A DNA stretch of 64,000 nucleotides from NCBI GenBank assembly GCA_036874045.1, contig CM072337.1, forward strand, positions 22,914,001 to 22,978,000, written 5' to 3'. Of this stretch, positions 11,601 through 23,640 are shown piece after piece. Positions within the stretch are counted from its first letter, which is position 1, and every line of letters starts with the position of its first letter. A program made the position numbers and the translations under genes. The DNA is from Cymodocea nodosa (taxonomy: Eukaryota > Streptophyta > Magnoliopsida > Alismatales > Cymodoceaceae). The notes beneath the pieces were generated by a model, which did not search any database, was not told where the DNA came from, and saw only the letters and a program-made list of their open reading frames with translations.

Positions 11601-14600
11601 TTTACCATGTTTGTCCATAACTGATAAAAAATAAAAGTTAGATGATCCATGGTGTGTGAACATTAGGATGATAGAAACAAATGTTTCCAACAATATTACA
11701 ACTTAGCCATGGCAAAAACAAAGTTCAAATGAAAGAAATGAGCTAAATATAAGCATTAGCCAATGTCTAATCCTAAAGAAGTCCTTCATGTGTATATAGA
11801 GAATAATCCATTTAAGAAAAATACTTTCTTAATTAATCCTAGATCTTTTGGCATTATATTCTTGATGAATTTCGAAGGATTCATCCTAGAAGACAATACA
11901 AAGACTAACCTCTTGCTAGGGCTTTCACGATTTCTAGATTGAGAGAAGTTACCTGAAATTTGAGCTATTAGAAGGAATAAATGCTTGAAAATGAACATTT
12001 TGTAATAAATGTCAATACTAAACAAAAAATCTAAATGCATGACAACTACATCGCTAGAATAAAGGCACTTTGAGAAAACAAAGTTTTAAATTCTCTCTTC
12101 AATAGGGAATTTTAAAAGTGAATTCATATTACAAAAACTAGGTGGTACCATGTTTTCAAATAAGGATAAGAAAAATCTTATTGTAAGGGTGGTGAACCAC
12201 CACCTCCCCCTTATGCTAGCTTCCAAATGATGCTCAAAATATCAAGGATGACAAAACAAACTAGGAAATCTTATTTCAGCATCTTGAAGGGAGACTAGTA
12301 GGGAACTTGCCTAGAAAAATAAAAAACTTCCATCAAAGATGGTTCATGGTGAAAGGGTTGGCCAATCAAGGTGAGTGAGTGTCATCAAGATAGGGCTGGC
12401 CAAACAACAATACATAGGCTACACCAAACAAGGGTGAAGTGAGCCAAGAGCAGCTGGAAGTGAATATGTTACTTACCAGAGGCATTTGGTCAACCAAGAT
12501 ATAAAGGAGTTTCTGACTGATCCATCATGTTTGAGTAGGCGTGAAGTTGGGGGAAAACAACCAATATAGTTGGGATCCCCCCTTAACCTATCCCAATAAG
12601 CTGGGTTGGTGGGGGGAGAGAGTTTTTCCAAGTGATCATTCGATTGCAAGAGAAAAGTGGTTTGGACAATTAGGCCAAGTCAAACCCACCTCAACCAAGG
12701 GCTAAAAAGGTAGGTAGTTCCCTTATGTTTTCCTTTTACTCCAAATTAAAGTTTTTCCCTTTCAATCAGCTTAATAATCTCCAATATTATTGATGTAGAT
12801 CCTTGGAAGGCTGCCCATGTCCTTGAAATGGACGTGTTTTCATTGTCAACTAGGGCATCAAAGAAGAAGAAGCAACCCCCTACATCCCAAGCATTGCCAC
12901 ACCCTAAGTCTATGGTGATTGAGATGGATTCACCACGCGCTTAGATCAAGTTAAGTAATGACAACTAGTCAAGAGGGGTGCCATAGCAAGCAAGGCTCTT
13001 AGAAACATCCATGAGTCAACCAACCATCCCAAGTTCCCAAGTGATGTGTTGGGGCAGTGGCTAATGGAGATCTGTGATGCCTCTAATGTCATTCTCCCCC
13101 ATGTCACACAAACACCAATGTATGGGAGGAGTTCAACCAAGCTTTCATCGACATATTTGTTCAACTTTTACTATATAGCACCATAAACTTTTCCTAAATA
13201 ACCTTTTATTAATGCAAGCGAGCATTTATGTAAAGCTTCTCTATGACCACCTTCTTCAAACAAGTAAAGAGTGCTTCCAATGGTATGACCTAATTTTTTG
13301 TTAAATTTCAAGATATAGGCAAGATGCAACCAAGAAGGTCTTGAAGGCTAGCCAAGGGGAGGCATAGCTCCTCTAGGAGAAGTTGGAAGTAGCTGATCAA
13401 GAGTTGGAGGCCACATAGATGAAATGTGATCAATTCAAATCCCTCCATGCCAAACAGAGGAGAGGGAAAATAAAGATGAGAGTTACTTAAGACCTAGGAG
13501 TTTAATTAGTAGAGGGCTTCTTTGGTGGACAAAGCAATCGAAAAGATCATGAGGGGAAGAGTTTAAGCTCAATATGAATGTCTCCTTCAATATAAGACTC
13601 CAAATTGCCTATACCCTCAATAATTTTTGCCAACTAGAGTTCAACCTTAACTTCCTTAACTAGCATATGCCACTCATCCTGTCAAACACAAAGCCCTACA
13701 TTGAAAAGGCAAAAGGCGATCACCCATGACTTCTTGGAAGACAAGGAGAAGCCAATGACAAATTACCAAAAAAACCCTCAAAGAATCATCTGACCAACTG
13801 TGGGGATGGTGATCCCAATGAGATTTCCTTTCATTATCATTTCTTGTTTATGTCTGGTGGTAGCCAACCCTTTATATGTTTAATTGCCATTTTTGATTTA
13901 TAATGTATTTTCTTTATGTTGTGCACATTGTATTTTCTGCAATGGTGTGTTTCCCTAGTCAATACTAAATTATTTGTATAAGCTGGTAATTTCGAAGTAC
14001 TGAATTACCATAAACATTTGAGTCAACACCCTTTTTCCCAAACCAACAGTTATTTGATGACACTATAAATATGGTTAATGAATTGCTTATTCAAGTAATC
14101 ACACTAATTGTTGATATGCATATTGCATCTATCATTTAAATAAGTTATGATACCCTTACCATCTTACAGTTCATTATAATGTAAATTGTGAGTATTTGCA
14201 TGCCCATGACAGCAAAGATGATTAACAAATTTATCAAATCATTGGTGAAAAATCCATTAGATCAAAAAAAATACCAAAAACATGATGAAGCATACATACT
14301 GATATGCGTGTAGCCACAAACCCAGCCTTAACAAGAGGTAGGCACAATCCTCCTTTGTGGACACCAGACTTGCTTGCCTGGAAGTGCCCAAAAGAACCTA
14401 TTCAAAGAAAATGTTATAGAACTAAAAAGATAGCTATATGAATAATATTTTATATATTTATGGCATTATGACAAGGGTATGAATTAATCTCTAAGAACTT
14501 TGAACGTATTTAACTTGTAATCTGATAGAAATTTGCCATCACACAATGTGTGTATCTAGTAATCAAGCAAAAAAAAACAGGCAGTTACACTCTTACTACA

Positions 14601-15459
14601 AGTAACAACCTAACTGACAGTTTGAAGCAAAACAAGTGGCATTCTATGCTATACAAAAAATTTATGACATGTATGGTATCTTCTCATCTACCAACATACA
14701 TGTGTGCTACATTTGTGTGTTTCTGATGAAATCATAAGATGCAACAGATGCCAGCATACAAAGCACTTCTAATGTTGAATCTTTGATACCATTTGGGGTT
14801 TTTGACCAACCTGCTCCATGAACAACAATGAAAGAACCGAGTTGTGAGTCTGAGCTATCACCAATATCATCTACTTTTGAGACATCAGGCATACCAAACC
14901 CCCTGCTCCAATCCATTGCAAGAACCTTCCCTGACTTGCTTTTCCCGAGCATCACTTGCCTTAGTTGTGTTGAAACCGCTGCAAGGCTCTCATCATTGAT
15001 CTTCTCAATCTCATTCTTACATGTGATTGCTGCACCTCCTAAGCAACAAAAAGGACATCACCATCAATATATTGTGCAGTCACATTCAGATCAATATTTT
15101 TTCATTAGTAGGGAACAAGAGGACAACAACAAAACAACTGCATTGGACATTAGCATAGGTAGTGACAATCGTGGCCCAATGACAAAGATCTAGTTATTGG
15201 AATTTCAATTAGGCAATGGATTTTGTAGAAGAACTAGAAAAAAAATTAGAGGATCCTAGAGAGACCAAAATGCAAACGGAAAGGAAGTCATCATGAAATT
15301 TAAGTTGGAAAAAAAAGTTGATTAAACAAATGTTAATCAAAGAAACATGGAGAAATGGGAAAGAGGAATACCAAGCTTGACAATGCACCGCAGAGGCTTA
15401 TTAAGTGGTGGCTCATCAAGGGAAGGAGTATTCAATTGCTGTTGTTGCTCATTTGCCAT
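5684..15459 (-). CDS. IPK: Isopentenyl phosphate kinase, spliced
   Basis: This enzyme phosphorylates isopentenyl (and dimethylallyl) monophosphate to the diphosphate, salvaging isoprenoid precursors, usually in the cytosol. It is an amino-acid-kinase fold. Exons by conserved protein and splice sites: 15,459-15,372; 15,038-14,811; 14,397-14,300; one not located; 9,951-9,890; 9,450-9,394; 7,218-7,183; 7,059-6,982; 6,875-6,809; 6,339-6,277; 5,973-5,870; 5,791-5,684. The N-terminus reads CIVKLGGAAITCKNE (glycine-rich nucleotide loop). Then come VVHGAG/SFGHFQ with the expected histidine, FVP/VLHGDAV, ILSGDLIIRHLA, TDVLGVYDRPP, HDTTGGMETKIREAA and a C-terminal DDWLGTVVRSS. Reading phase joins correctly at every adjacent junction found. 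The missing exon (between SVxNLN-like and EGLP) must be 1 mod 3 in length, about 40 nt, to keep frame. The total would then be about 343 aa, close to Arabidopsis IPK. The intron after 6,277 has a GC donor. The gene looks functional if the small exon exists. Confidence 0.92.
5974..6276 (-). other. IPK: GC-AG intron of IPK
   Basis: The exon ending NKK at 6,277 is followed by GCATGT rather than GT. The acceptor is CTTGCAG before 5,973. Only this junction (AAAG joined to TTGAAC) keeps the frame and gives the family sequence KKVELTVASHDTTGG. GC-AG introns are an established minor U2-type class. The donor context AAAG|GC fits that class. Confidence 0.75.
7651..7663 (+). repeat. Poly-C tract (C13)
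   Basis: Thirteen consecutive C on the plus strand inside the IPK intron between the exons ending at 9,394 and starting at 7,218. It is a likely slippage site. Confidence 0.9.
10590..11095. repeat. 22-bp minisatellite, about 23 degenerate copies
   Basis: A head-to-tail array with an almost constant 22-bp period. A typical unit is atagaaatgtaacctaattt followed by two variable bases. Consecutive units such as attgaaccataacctgatta and attgaaacgtcacctaaatt line up base for base, with the (g)taacctaattt core best conserved. Units differ at several positions, so the array is old. It lies wholly within the large IPK intron. Confidence 0.85.
12790..13500 (+). pseudogene. Decayed coding stretch, probably transposon-derived
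   Basis: Base composition rises above the surrounding AT-rich intron. Broken plus-strand frames give charged, coiled-coil-like protein, for example EKLEVADQELEAT and MKCDQFKSLHAKQRR around 13,378-13,460, separated by stops. This resembles gag-like or plant-transposon ORF remnants, but I cannot assign a family. The region lies antisense within an IPK intron. Confidence 0.4.
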
Positions 15460-16011
15460 GGTCACCACTTGCAAGGGGCCGTATGTGGTCTATGTCAGGT
15501 CCACCTAAACACTTGAACACCCATGACATTATTTTTCATAAAATACATATGCCCAAAAGACTTTTTTCTCACTACATTTTAATAATTATTTTTAAACAAA
15601 AATATTAACAAATATAATTTAAACCTAGTTAATTTTATTATATAATAAATTATATTATACATTAACTAATTAAATTGATATTTAAAAAATAAATTATTAA
15701 TAAAAAATAAGCACAATTATTATTAAACATAGGCAAAAATCTTAGTGTTTTCACTTAGAGGAAATTTTCTTTTATATATTTTATTATCAAAAAATATAAG
15801 TAATTAATTTATAATATAATCTAGATTACCCCTATCATATGTTTATTTACAGGAAAAAAATACAACACTATCATCACCCAACACAAAAAAGAAAAAAAAA
15901 AAGAACATTGTGCCTTCCAAGTGGCAACAAAATCAGGTTCGGGTTTCCATTGAAACCCATCATTTTTCTCACTACTCTTGTCCCAATCTTTGTTTCTATC
16001 GGCAGCAAGGA
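15460..16011. promoter_or_regulatory. IPK 5' flank, possible shared upstream region
   Basis: Very AT-rich DNA upstream of the IPK start codon (15,459, minus). It ends at the start of an orphan plus-strand frame at 16,012. The IPK promoter must lie here by position. I cannot point to a specific TATA box or binding site with confidence. Confidence 0.35.
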
Positions 16012-16428
16012 ATGGGTTCTTCTTCTCCCTCCCATGTGGGGAAGAAGGATAGGCCAAAGTCATTCCATGCTAAGGCCATGTGTAGGAAGAAGGCTGAGGT
16101 GCTGCCGAGACATCACCTAGAGAGGTGGTGCAAGGATGTGACCAAGAACATTGTCTACAAGAGGTGCTGGAGTTGCCTTGGATGCCTCTACTATGAGTAC
16201 AACCACATTATCCCCTCCTCCAAAGGTAGAGTCCTTAACACCATTTCTTTTTGTTCTGATGTCTTTCTTTGTCTTGGTGTAAGCTATTTTGACCTAGTTA
16301 TGTTGCAAAGAAGGATGAAAACATGTGTTTGGCAGGTAGAGAGTGAATATGGGAGAATTGCTAGATTTTATAGACTAAAGCTAATAAGGCCAAATCGGCT
16401 AAAGAGAGTCTTAATAAGAATGATTTAA
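16012..16428 (+). CDS. Orphan open frame, Cys/His-rich N-terminal part
   Basis: This is an ATG-started frame of 138 codons, head-to-head with IPK and 553 bp from its start codon. The first ~70 residues are basic and contain several Cys and His (for example YKRCWSCLGCLYYEYNH). I do not recognise the family. After about 16,226 the sequence reads KGRV... with a GTAGAG that could be a splice donor, and composition turns AT-rich and hydrophobic, so only the first part may be an exon. No downstream exon was identified. It may be a gene fragment or a chance frame. The open frame also extends upstream without an ATG. Confidence 0.3.
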   Translation: MGSSSPSHVGKKDRPKSFHAKAMCRKKAEVLPRHHLERWCKDVTKNIVYKRCWSCLGCLYYEYNHIIPSSKGRVLNTISFCSDVFLCLGVSYFDLVMLQRRMKTCVWQVESEYGRIARFYRLKLIRPNRLKRVLIRMI

Positions 16429-17968
16429 AAGGTTTTTCATGTGACATCCAATTTACTGGTACAGTGGAATTTACCTTTGATTTTTTTCTCCATTCAATTT
16501 TATTGGACATGTATATGAACCAAATTTACAAGCAAAGTAGACTTCCCTCCAGAAGAAGTATTTCTGTTGGTTATGGAATCTTTTCTTTAATCTACATTAA
16601 AAGTAGCTTTTTTTTCTTTCTTTTTTCTATTTAGCGAAAGAGAACATGTGTAGATTAACTGAAAAGGGAACAGTTGCAACCAAATTTACATGCAACATTT
16701 TATTCACACACACATATTTATAAGTCTAACGATTCTGAAAAATTTAAGACAGACCATGGTGTCTACAAAAATTTCAGAAATTATTTCTGTGTTCCAAAAA
16801 CTAGCTTTTGAGTTCAAAAATGATTACATATTATTAGGTGCTTAGAGAACAAGTCACCTGTTAAAAACATTTCAAGTGACATAAGCATTGTGAGGCATTT
16901 AATAGAATTGTAACATCAATATGATTATATGGCCCAACCATTATGTATGAAAAAAAATCAACCCTTGTTGAAGGGTTGACCAAGATAATGCTATAATGAA
17001 AGTCCCTATCCTTTATTTTAAAATATTTGTTTCTTTAAAATAAGTTTTAAATTTTAAAAAATTATTTTTGTCTTTATCTTTTCAATTTTCTTTAACAAAT
17101 AGTTTCTAAATTTTCTAAAATTACATAGAAGTCCACAAACAATACTAAATGCCTAAAAAGCCCATAAATACTCTCACTGTCTTCTCATTCCTTCACAAAT
17201 GTTTCTACATTCTTCTTCTAACTCTTAATTCTCAAGTTTCAACTTACTACTCTCTTAATTTCATAATTCTTTACTTCCATGATTTTCAATTCTCTCAATC
17301 TTTTTGAAATGTTCCTCAACAATAATGGCAAGAAAGACAAATGTTATTGACAACATCTACAACTTTGATTTGGAATAGCAAGATACTCAAGAGCCAGCAT
17401 TCCTATAAATGCCAGGGAGGGTTGGGGCCAAAGGGGAGGAGAGGAGATGGGAGTTGACATTTCGGGATTGTTCAAAAACTCTACACAAGAGGCAAACATA
17501 GACGTGAAGGATGAATGTGAGGGGAAATTCTATAGCTTCATGAGGGTGAGGGTGAGAAAATATCAAAGGTTAGGGTATTTATAGGACAGAAAATTTAAAA
17601 TTACTTTCTGAACTTTATGTCATGCACAAAAAACCCTTATTTACACTTCAAACTTTTACACAAACACCCTAAATGAGATGTCACTATTAATGCATCACCA
17701 TCACATCCACCAGTCATCATTTATAATTTTTTTTCGTTATTAAGTTTTTTTTTTCTTATCTTTTTTTGTAATTTTTATCATGTGTAATGTATTTTAAAAT
17801 TTGAACTTCAATGAAGTAAAAGTTCAATATTTTTAATCTAAATTTAAATAATAAAATAAATTTTTATTTTTATTATCTTATGGTATTGTGACAGTATTTA
17901 ACATAAATTGACACAAAAATGCAGCACAAAGCACCACAAATTAGCGCAATGGACCAAGATGGTACGAC
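16429..17968. other. AT-rich intergenic
   Basis: Low-complexity AT-rich DNA. A short island at about 17,325-17,560 is richer in G and A and reads briefly as MARKTNVIDNIYNFDLE before a stop. I see no supported gene in it. Confidence 0.5.
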
Positions 17969-18322
17969 ATGATAGATAGCATCATTGGAAGTTTGTTTGT
18001 GACATGTATAATCGTAAGCTCTGAGTTCTTTTGGTACTGGATCTCCCTCAAGGTAATGGTCCTAAGGCTTGACACAGTAGGGTTTCTTCACGTCATGGGA
18101 GCAAACTTTCAAGTGACAACAATGGCTAGCTGCTTTCGAGGAGCCCTGCTGCTGGTGGTGTTATACACAATTAAGGAGAAGGGGCCACTAATGGTGGCTG
18201 ACAATTTTGGAATGGCCATTAAAAATGAAAGGGGGCCAATGTCAAACTACCCTGGTGGAAATGGGAGCTCCTGTAGCTCTGTAGATATGATGAACTCAGG
18301 GCTCCTCACACGAGAGTCCTGA
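17969..18322 (+). other. Isolated 117-codon open frame, doubtful gene
   Basis: An ATG-started frame whose N-terminal 25 residues are hydrophobic, followed by mixed sequence without a motif I recognise. It has no recognised neighbours or splice partners. Composition is slightly richer in GC than the flanks. Coding status is unproven. Confidence 0.15.
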
Positions 18323-19860
18323 ATTTTGAAGTTACATTTGGTAATGTAGTTTCGACCAAAGTTTTGTAATGTGTGTACTTATCAAAAAGTTTATAAGTAG
18401 AAAAGTAATTTTCTTTATTCTTATTATATATAATGAATTTTTGTAATGTAAAACCTATAAATAGAAAAATAAAATACATGTCTATTTGAATACTTTTTTC
18501 TTTTACTATCTAATGCTGTAATAAAGTAGAATACTTAACATGATAAAATTAATTAAAAAAAACAAAAGATAATAAAATATCTGTTAAAATGGTACAAGTA
18601 AGATATCCTTAACGTACTAAACAACAACGTCTACACCGACATACTCAAACAATATATATAATAAAGTTATATGTTAATATTTGGTTCACAAAATAGTCTC
18701 GATCATTGGCATGCCATACAAATAATCCTAAATTATTATGAGACAGTCAGAATAATTGGATCTGGTTTGAATAACGGATCCCACCAAGAATACTGATAAG
18801 GCTACTGATAAGTAAGTTGATGAACACTAGAAGAAAGCATCCATTACGATCTCAAGATTCTGGTAAAATCATTCCTAAATATTTGTATGCTTCATGCTTT
18901 GACGTTGCGTTGAATAAAGTGAATGCATTAACTTACTCCATTAGAAATTCAGACGTTGCAGATCAGAGGAGGATTTTGGGTTCGGACGATCTGCAAGGAA
19001 AAATAGTAAATATAGGAGATTTGAAGGATAAGCAGATGGAAGAAAAAATACATTGCGCCGATCAGAATCCCTTGCAGGCAGATCTGCAAGAGAGAAAAAC
19101 CTCACTTTGCGAGCAGATCTGAATCCCTCGGAGACGCATGGAGAGGTTGCGCTCAAGGACGTCGCACCCGAAACAGGCGACCTGACGGAGGCTCTGCAGT
19201 GGAGGATGATCGCAATAAAAGGTGTTGTAACTTGTGTTACCGGATGCATCGTATGGTGACGGTAGGAGTTAGGAATACCAAGGTTGTATTTATTTTAGTT
19301 TTAGAATATGATAATTTGATAAAAGTTATATAGTAACAATTTAAAAAAAAAATTAAGAATGATATTTGTTTACTAAAGTAATGTTGTTTGTAGATTTCTA
19401 AATTTATATTTTATTTAATTTTTTTAAGAATGAGTAATGTAATTAATATTTGATATGTTGTTTATTATTTTTGTTAATATTGTAATATTATAAATTATAT
19501 GACATAAGAAAATAGATAATTGAAAATTAATATTTTGAAGAAAAAAAGTTCAATTTTTTTTATGATATATTATACACATATTTTTGTCAAAAATTGAGAC
19601 AAGATGTTGGACGTAAGTAAAAATTAAAATTATGGAACACCATTATTATGAAACATACGTTATGAACCAAAAAAATGGTTAAAATTGACCTACGTATTAA
19701 ACATAACCAAAAAGTTTATTAACATTATTTTAAATCCATTGACGTTTTGAAACATCATTTGACGCTAAACATTTATTGAGATTAATTTAACATATCCTTC
19801 AAACAATTTAAACTTGTAATATATGTTTCCTGAATTAGAGTACAACGTTAATATAAATAC
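18323..19860. other. Intergenic with a short mixed-composition island
   Basis: Mostly AT-rich. Between about 18,820 and 19,260 there is a GC-richer island with an open plus frame of about 100 codons from the ATG at 18,820. It contains several short GCAGATC and GATCTGC segments and could be an element 5' end. No family was recognised. 19,260-19,860 is plain AT-rich. Confidence 0.4.
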
Positions 19861-20760
19861 AATGTTTTTAAAGTGAAGTGGCCGGCAGCCCCGTTAATCT
19901 CATGATAACACTTGTGAGACATCCGATTTTCATCAGACGTCCCACGAGTGATCGGGCATCCTCCAGTCCTAGGAATGGTGACGGAAGAATTGGTGACGGT
20001 GTCCACCGCGCCCGTTGTGGGTGTGGAGGGAGAAGATGACGGTCGACCTCGTCGTCTTCGTGCGACCCGCTCTTCAAACACCTCTTTCGATGCTGCGACG
20101 TATTGGTCATTCTCTCGTTCCCAAAGCCCCTTCTTTCTACCCTTCGATTGCTCAAGGGGGTTTGGGTTTATGTCGTTCAGTTCACCAGAGAGCGTGCAGG
20201 GCTGCCATCGAATCCTTCATTGGTGGCCACATTCCTCTGCAACCCATTCCGACATGGCTGCCCCGTCGTTGAATATTTTACCTGAAACAGCAAGAACCCA
20301 ATACAGATTGTTCCTCGTCTTCCTCTGCAACAAAGAACATTATTGTTCGGATTTTGGATCTGAGCTTCGAGGATAACTCCTCTTCTTCCTTGTCTTCTTC
20401 ATCTTCTAAGCTGGACGTTGCTACTGATTCTAACATTTTACCCGGGAATCATAACAACGAGGATTCCACCATCCCTCTCTCACCGAACCCAACACCATCA
20501 ATCCGCGAAAGACACTTTTTGCTTGGAAAAACAGCACCGTCTTTAATCCATTTTACTTGAAAACAGAGAGAACAATTTTGCTGCTTCTGTAGAGAACAAA
20601 TGCGTTGTTGAAGAGTCCACTGGAGGGTTGCTGGCGAGGCTGTAATATTTTCTTCTTCTTCTTCTTCTTCTTCTTCTTCTTCTTCTTCTTCTTCTTCTCT
20701 ACCCCGCGGTCTCGTCCCCGACCATCTTCCCTGCAATTCCCGTGATGAGTGTCAGTGACA
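19861..20760. other. GC-richer island, possible gene or element fragment
   Basis: About 0.9 kb of clearly higher GC than its surroundings. All three plus-strand frames give proline-, serine- and arginine-rich stretches broken by stops, and none starts with a convincing ATG. No domain is recognisable. It ends in a TCT microsatellite at 20,651-20,698. It could be a decayed gene, a UTR or an element terminus. Confidence 0.3.
20651..20698 (+). repeat. (TCT)16 microsatellite
   Basis: Sixteen uninterrupted TCT units on the plus strand, at the edge of the GC-richer island. Confidence 0.97.
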
Positions 20761-21649
20761 CCAGAAAGTTTGAAAAAGGGAGTTCAGGAAAATCTTAAAA
20801 ACGAGGTAAACAGAAATTTTAGATAAAACCTATAAAGTAGAAGAAATTAAAATAATATAGATTATAAATAAATAATTTTATATTTTAAATTTATTTTTAA
20901 GATAATAAATAAGACTAATATTATTATCAACAATATTTAATTGATAATCAATTTGTAAAAAATTTCATAATATTTTTGAAAATTCAATAATTTTATTCAA
21001 AAAAATAAATATTACAATATGTCAAATCTAATAATCTTTACTATTACCTTAAGATGTGCAGATTTCCAATAAGACAAGTGATGCAAAGTCAAATGACAAC
21101 ACGAAGGTGGGCGATAAGCATAAAAAGAAAGGTAAGCACACACAAAAGGGAATTTCACACCTTTCTTACTTCTACAGTGAGAAATTTTTTTACCTTGAGT
21201 TTATATACTCAAAAACCTAGGAAAAGTAATCCTTAGGTTTTCTATATGCACCACCTAACACAAGAAAAAATATAAAATTTCTAAAGTTTCTTTTTTCACT
21301 AGGTTCTCTCATTTTCTAGCATGCACTATCCCCTACTAGGATGTTTGATCACTCATGTCAAACATCCCATGAGTGTTATTTTATTAAACAACTTATCCAA
21401 AAAAACTAAAAATTGAATTTCCTTATAACGAAATTTCTAACAATTAAGCTTACTATACAAACCCAATAAATACTTTTATCAAAACATGGAATAATAATTA
21501 TTAAATATGTAACTAATAAACATTGTAACAATTAATTTAAAAAATAAAATAAAATTTGAATATCTACTTACAATATTGAAGCTCATCTATCAATTATCAT
21601 TCATTCCTTCTCAAGAGTTAGTGGTAGGATTCGAACTAACTTCTACTTG
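20761..21649. other. AT-rich intergenic with a hairpin
   Basis: AT-rich DNA without coding signal. It contains a perfect 10-bp inverted repeat with a 9-nt loop at 21,339-21,367 and may include the terminal part of the Harbinger element that follows. Confidence 0.45.
21339..21367. repeat. Inverted repeat, 10-bp stem and 9-nt loop
   Basis: GGATGTTTGA is followed by nine bases and then its reverse complement TCAAACATCC. A second complementary pair (CACTCATG in the loop and CATGAGTG just after) allows an alternative fold. It may belong to an element terminus; no function is inferred. Confidence 0.7.
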
Positions 21650-23010
21650 GACTTCAATCAACTTCCAAATTTATCAATCTTTTCAAAGTTTATCATATTT
21701 ATTCTTTAATTGTGTGTGTTTTTCAAACTCTAGTGCATTTCTATAAAGTTTTCTTAGTAACTCATATCCTTTAGTTGTTAAATGAAATGTAAGCTTGTGT
21801 TTCAAATTTGCTAATTCATTATGGATAATTGAATATTTCTGTATTAGATCATCATCTCCCTCAACTTGACTTGTGATTGCAAATCTCCCTCTTGTTGAAT
21901 TAGTAGGTGACTCCTATCTTACTTAGGGTGTATTTGACATATTATTGTTGTCATTCACAACAGATTATAGTGTTAGCCTAATTATTAAATCGTAGAAGGT
22001 TCTTTCATTATTCATGTACCTAAGAAGTTAAAACATCATTTATCATTTAATAATATACAACAAAAATAAAAGGTATGATTCTAAATAAATTTGAAATAAA
22101 ATAGAACTACCAACAACAATAACAACAAAGCAATACTAAATGACATAAACTAAACAAATGAAGTTAGCATAAGTATATATAACGAAACACATGAAACAAG
22201 TACATTATGTCCATTGAAATATCTTTAAATGAGCAAATCATTTCAAGTTATACTTTATGATTTCATAAAAACTATATTTCATCTTCCATATGTCATTATT
22301 TGATCTCAAATCCAATCTCATAGTTAATCGATACAATTCTCATCCTCCATGGTGGGACTGGTAATACTTTGATTGACCACAACATGAGTATAGTCATTAA
22401 CATCCTCTTTATCTTCTTCATTTAAGGCTTGTTGATTCATATTTTGCCTTTTGTCTATAAGGAAGTTATGAAATACCATACAAGTAATGACAAATTTCAA
22501 TAATGTATCATGGTCATACGAAGGCATTAAGTACAAAATGGCTCATCTTTTCTTTAAAATATCATAGACACATGCATTTTGCAACAAATGGTGTAGATAG
22601 TTGAAATTTTATTTAATCATTTAGGTTGAAATGTACAGAATTCAAGTATATGATATCTTTAAATTTTACACAATGCAAAGAATCCATTGACGTTCTAATA
22701 TCTAGAATCCTTAAGATAATACTTTTTGCAATTTTAGCAACATATAGCATCAATTGACTTGCCTCTTTCGTCAAAGTCTAATGTAATTAACGTTAATCAT
22801 GTATTACCAGCCCCTAAGGGGAAGAGTAAATTATGATAAAGATCAGATATTGCATGTTTAAGGAACCTACAATCATGTATTATGTCTTCTCATTTAGTTG
22901 AAGTAAAAATAAATCTCATTTGAAAATCATAAGAATATTTTGTGTTATTCTCTTTGCATTCTAAAATACAATATGTGCAGTTTTATCCACTAAATAGTGA
23001 ATATATATTC
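21650..23010 (-). mobile_element. PIF/Harbinger-type transposon relic
   Basis: On the minus strand the DDE nuclease of a plant PIF/Harbinger element is recognisable in pieces. Near 22,890-22,820 is IIHDCRFLKHAI, matching the family block with its conserved Asp. At about 22,560-22,430 is YDHDTLLKFVITCMVFHNFL, the C-terminal block that ends in LHNF in intact copies. A second, stop-free stretch at about 21,910-21,680 (FAITSQVEGDDDLIQKYSII) may derive from the companion ORF. Frameshifts and stops show the copy is dead. Terminal inverted repeats were not identified. Confidence 0.7.
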
Positions 23011-23640
23011 TATTAAGTGTGTTGATTGCACCTTTGAAGTACGACATATACTTAGATTGCCTTTTAAATATCGAGAGCTGTTATTCAAAGACTCTTTTGG
23101 CTGTATGCAATTATGACATTCAGTATAAAATGTATGTACTTGCTAATAATTTGTCTTAAATATTGTATAACTACTTAAAGAACTCTATTCTTTCGTCATG
23201 ACTTAATATCTAAAGAAAAACTTTAACTTATTTCTTAACAATAACATATTGACTATCATATAAAAGATTTCTCCTCTTAAGAATTTCAAGTAACCTTGTA
23301 AATATATTAGGCACATCTTATAAGTATCAAAACATATCCTTTAATAACCATTTAATATATTCCTAACAACTTCGCTTCCTGTATACCTAATATTTAGTAT
23401 GTACTTTAATAAATCTATTTTATTAATTAATGATGCTTCATGAAAGATATTCTTGTGTTTTAGTGTAATTCACAGGTCATCTACGTTATCAATGATTAAA
23501 GCAAATTCCACAAAGTAACTATATATTTTGATGATTTACAAAATAGACCATTGTCGAAGGCATTTGGTTGTGCCAACTCGTAATCCTCGCTTTATCATTG
23601 TTTTGATCTTTATTTTTATTTTATTGGTATTTTTACATGT
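23011..23640. other. AT-rich intergenic
   Basis: No gene or recognisable element. It may include 5' parts of the Harbinger relic. Confidence 0.4.

Larger units (their letters stand above)
9952..14299 (-). other. IPK: Large IPK intron region with repeats
   Basis: These 4.3 kb separate the exon ending at 14,300 from the exon starting at 9,951. They must contain one unlocated exon of about 40 nt. They also hold the 22-bp minisatellite at 10,590-11,095, a diverged copy of a repeat seen near 4,695 (at about 11,770), LTR-like AT-rich sequence at about 11,770-12,200, and the decayed coding stretch at 12,790-13,500. Nothing here interrupts the coding exons themselves. Confidence 0.7.

Noticed and set aside
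21629-21645. tRNA-like B-box on the minus strand (GTTCGAATCC)
   Set aside because: No A-box or cloverleaf upstream, and it lies within the Harbinger relic.
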